From contig JAKPRU010000834.1 of the NCBI GenBank assembly GCA_029557025.1, forward strand, positions 1 through 7,977: a DNA stretch of 7,977 bases, written 5' to 3'. The DNA is from Candidatus Omnitrophota bacterium (GTDB lineage: Bacteria > Hinthialibacterota > Hinthialibacteria > Hinthialibacterales > JAKPRU01). The position numbers were made by a program, and so were the translations under genes. The notes beneath the pieces are model-generated. The model saw nothing but the letters and a program-made list of their open reading frames with translations, was not told the origin of the DNA and made no database searches. How positions within the stretch are numbered: the first letter of the stretch is position 1; each line of letters begins with the position of its first letter. Below are positions 7,069 to 7,977 of this stretch, one piece after another.

Positions 7069-7095
7069 CGTCATTCCACGACGAGCCGGAATCGC
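7069..7095. repeat. Palindromic intergenic repeat, degenerate copy
   Basis: CGTCATTCC (7069-7077) and GCCGGAATC (7085-7093) repeat the outer parts of the palindrome at 5384-5412. Only the ATTCC/GGAAT arms (7073-7077 and 7088-7092) still pair, around a ten-base centre. It lies 37 bases after the propeller gene's stop. Confidence 0.5.
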
Positions 7096-7121
7096 GAGAA
7101 GAGAAGAGGGCAGGCACACCG

Positions 7122-7173
7122 GCCTGGCCCTGCGGTCCCAAATGCGGCTGTGCCCACACCGCGGCATCCAGGC
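7122..7173. other. Possible hairpin between convergent genes
   Basis: GCCTGG (7122-7127) pairs with CCAGGC (7168-7173). Inside, CTGCGGT (7130-7136) pairs with ACCGCGG (7158-7164) with one T-G wobble, around a 21-base loop. There is no T-tract on either strand. It could act as a structured 3' end for the genes converging here or be part of a dispersed repeat. The remaining bases of the 7032-7223 gap show nothing else I can support. Confidence 0.3.
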
Positions 7174-7223
7174 AGGCTTGAATTATTCTCTCGCTCCTGC
7201 TCTCGGTATGGAATATCTTACCC

Positions 7224-7977
7224 TCACAAGGAGTTCCCAAAATACCCCACCAGCGCCTTGACCAATCCCTCTGCGTTGTGATCCTCCGCCTGGATTTGAA
7301 CAGGGATACCGAGGGCGTTCATGCGCTTGCTGGTGGCCGGGCCGATGGAAACAAAAATTGAGTGTGCCATGAACTCGCCCAGGCGATCTTTGCCCGCCCA
7401 GTCTGCGAAATGGGTCACGGCGGAGGGGCTGGCGAATAAGAACGCATCCGGCACCCGCTCCCAGGCAGGCATTTCGGGATTCTCCGGAACAACGGCGTAA
7501 GCATCCACACGGTCTACCACTGCGCCCGCCGCGCGAAGCCGGTTCTCCAAATGGCTCGGTGCAATGCTCGAACAGGGACAGAGAACCCGCCGGCCCGCCA
7601 GGCTCTCACGCTCGTGAAGGGACTGAAACAGGGCATCCGAGCAGAATTGCTCCGGCGTATGATCGGCGATAATTCCGCGCTCGCGCAGGCTTTCCTCCGT
7701 TTTCGTTCCCACTGTGGCAATCCGGCATCCCGCCAGGCGACGTGCATCCGCACCTTCCTTGAAAAGCGCTTCGAAAAAGGCATCCACCGCATTGCTGCTG
7801 GTGAACAGAATCCAGTCGTATTTGTCGAGACCCGTGACAGCATTTCGCAGGGGTTCCGGGTCCACCGGCGGGACAATCCGAATCATCGGCAAAGAAATCA
7901 CGAAGGCCCCCAGATCGGACAGTGTCTTGCAGAGTTCCGCCGACTGGTCACTGGGCCGCGTGTTCACAATCGTCTTG
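7224..7977 (-). CDS. hemD: Uroporphyrinogen-III synthase, 5'-truncated
   Basis: HemD closes and rearranges hydroxymethylbilane into uroporphyrinogen III, the branch-point precursor of haem, sirohaem and cobalamin, in the cytoplasm. About 250 residues are visible. The frame stays open to the window edge and reads KTIVNTRPSDQ, the usual first strand of the family. The true start is therefore off the window, and the GTG at 7967-7965 is internal. Family features are WILFTSSNAVDAFF, IATVGTKTEESLRERG, FLFASPSAVTHFADW and SIGPATSKRMNALG, in the order expected for the two alpha/beta domains. The middle stretch normally containing a conserved Arg or Gly-rich turn reads CPCSSIAPSHLENRL, a mild variant. 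The stop is TGA at 7226-7224. The missing 5' side may join hemC or a CobA-type methyltransferase, which often precede or are fused to hemD. It converges on the propeller gene, with 192 bases between them. Confidence 0.92.
   Translation of the reverse strand, partial: KTIVNTRPSDQSAELCKTLSDLGAFVISLPMIRIVPPVDPEPLRNAVTGLDKYDWILFTSSNAVDAFFEALFKEGADARRLAGCRIATVGTKTEESLRERGIIADHTPEQFCSDALFQSLHERESLAGRRVLCPCSSIAPSHLENRLRAAGAVVDRVDAYAVVPENPEMPAWERVPDAFLFASPSAVTHFADWAGKDRLGEFMAHSIFVSIGPATSKRMNALGIPVQIQAEDHNAEGLVKALVGYFGNSL

Noticed and set aside
7007..7240. Minus-strand small open frame in the gap before hemD
   Set aside because: It spans the stop regions of both convergent genes and the repeats, and its protein shows no known motif.
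1..7977. CRISPR array, tRNA, transposase, phage or toxin-antitoxin genes
   Set aside because: I looked for regularly spaced repeats, tRNA-like arms and family motifs on both strands and saw none.

Overview
The window carries five protein-coding genes, two of them cut by the window edges, at a moderate-to-high GC content. Three proteins have export signals and belong to carbohydrate-related or oxidoreductase families that are most abundant in Planctomycetes, Verrucomicrobia, Lentisphaerae, Hydrogenedentes, Sumerlaeota and similar polysaccharide-degrading lineages. I infer a free-living or uncultivated bacterium of that kind. No marker in the window fixes the phylum.

Layout, left to right. Bases 1-950 (+) are the 3' part of an M16 (insulinase-type) zinc peptidase. 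A 181-bp gap with a weak candidate promoter leads into a two-gene unit. The first gene is an exported Gfo/Idh/MocA-type oxidoreductase (1132-2169), and the second, 28 bp later, is a 604-residue exported multi-domain beta-sandwich protein (2198-4012) that may act on polysaccharide. A clean intrinsic terminator (4039-4081) closes the unit. Only nine bases after that hairpin's T-tract begins a polytopic GT39/ArnT-like GT-C glycosyltransferase (4090-5346). A 200-bp gap with a GC-rich hairpin and a palindromic repeat precedes an exported beta-propeller protein of glycosidase-like fold (5547-7031). A 192-bp gap with a decayed copy of the same repeat and another possible hairpin separates it from the convergent, 5'-truncated uroporphyrinogen-III synthase gene hemD (7224-7977, minus strand).

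The two exported proteins at 1132-4012 look co-transcribed and probably act on the same carbohydrate outside the cytoplasm. The glycosyltransferase would act at the membrane on a polyprenyl-linked sugar donor. The propeller protein is a separate unit with its own strong ribosome binding site. The peptidase and hemD look like unrelated housekeeping or accessory neighbours.

I found no CRISPR array, tRNA, rRNA, transposase, phage gene or recognisable defence system. The strongest unexplained points are the missing nucleotide-binding glycines in the exported oxidoreductase, the unassigned exported beta-sandwich protein, the shared palindromic repeat on both sides of the propeller gene, and the lack of leader space before the glycosyltransferase.
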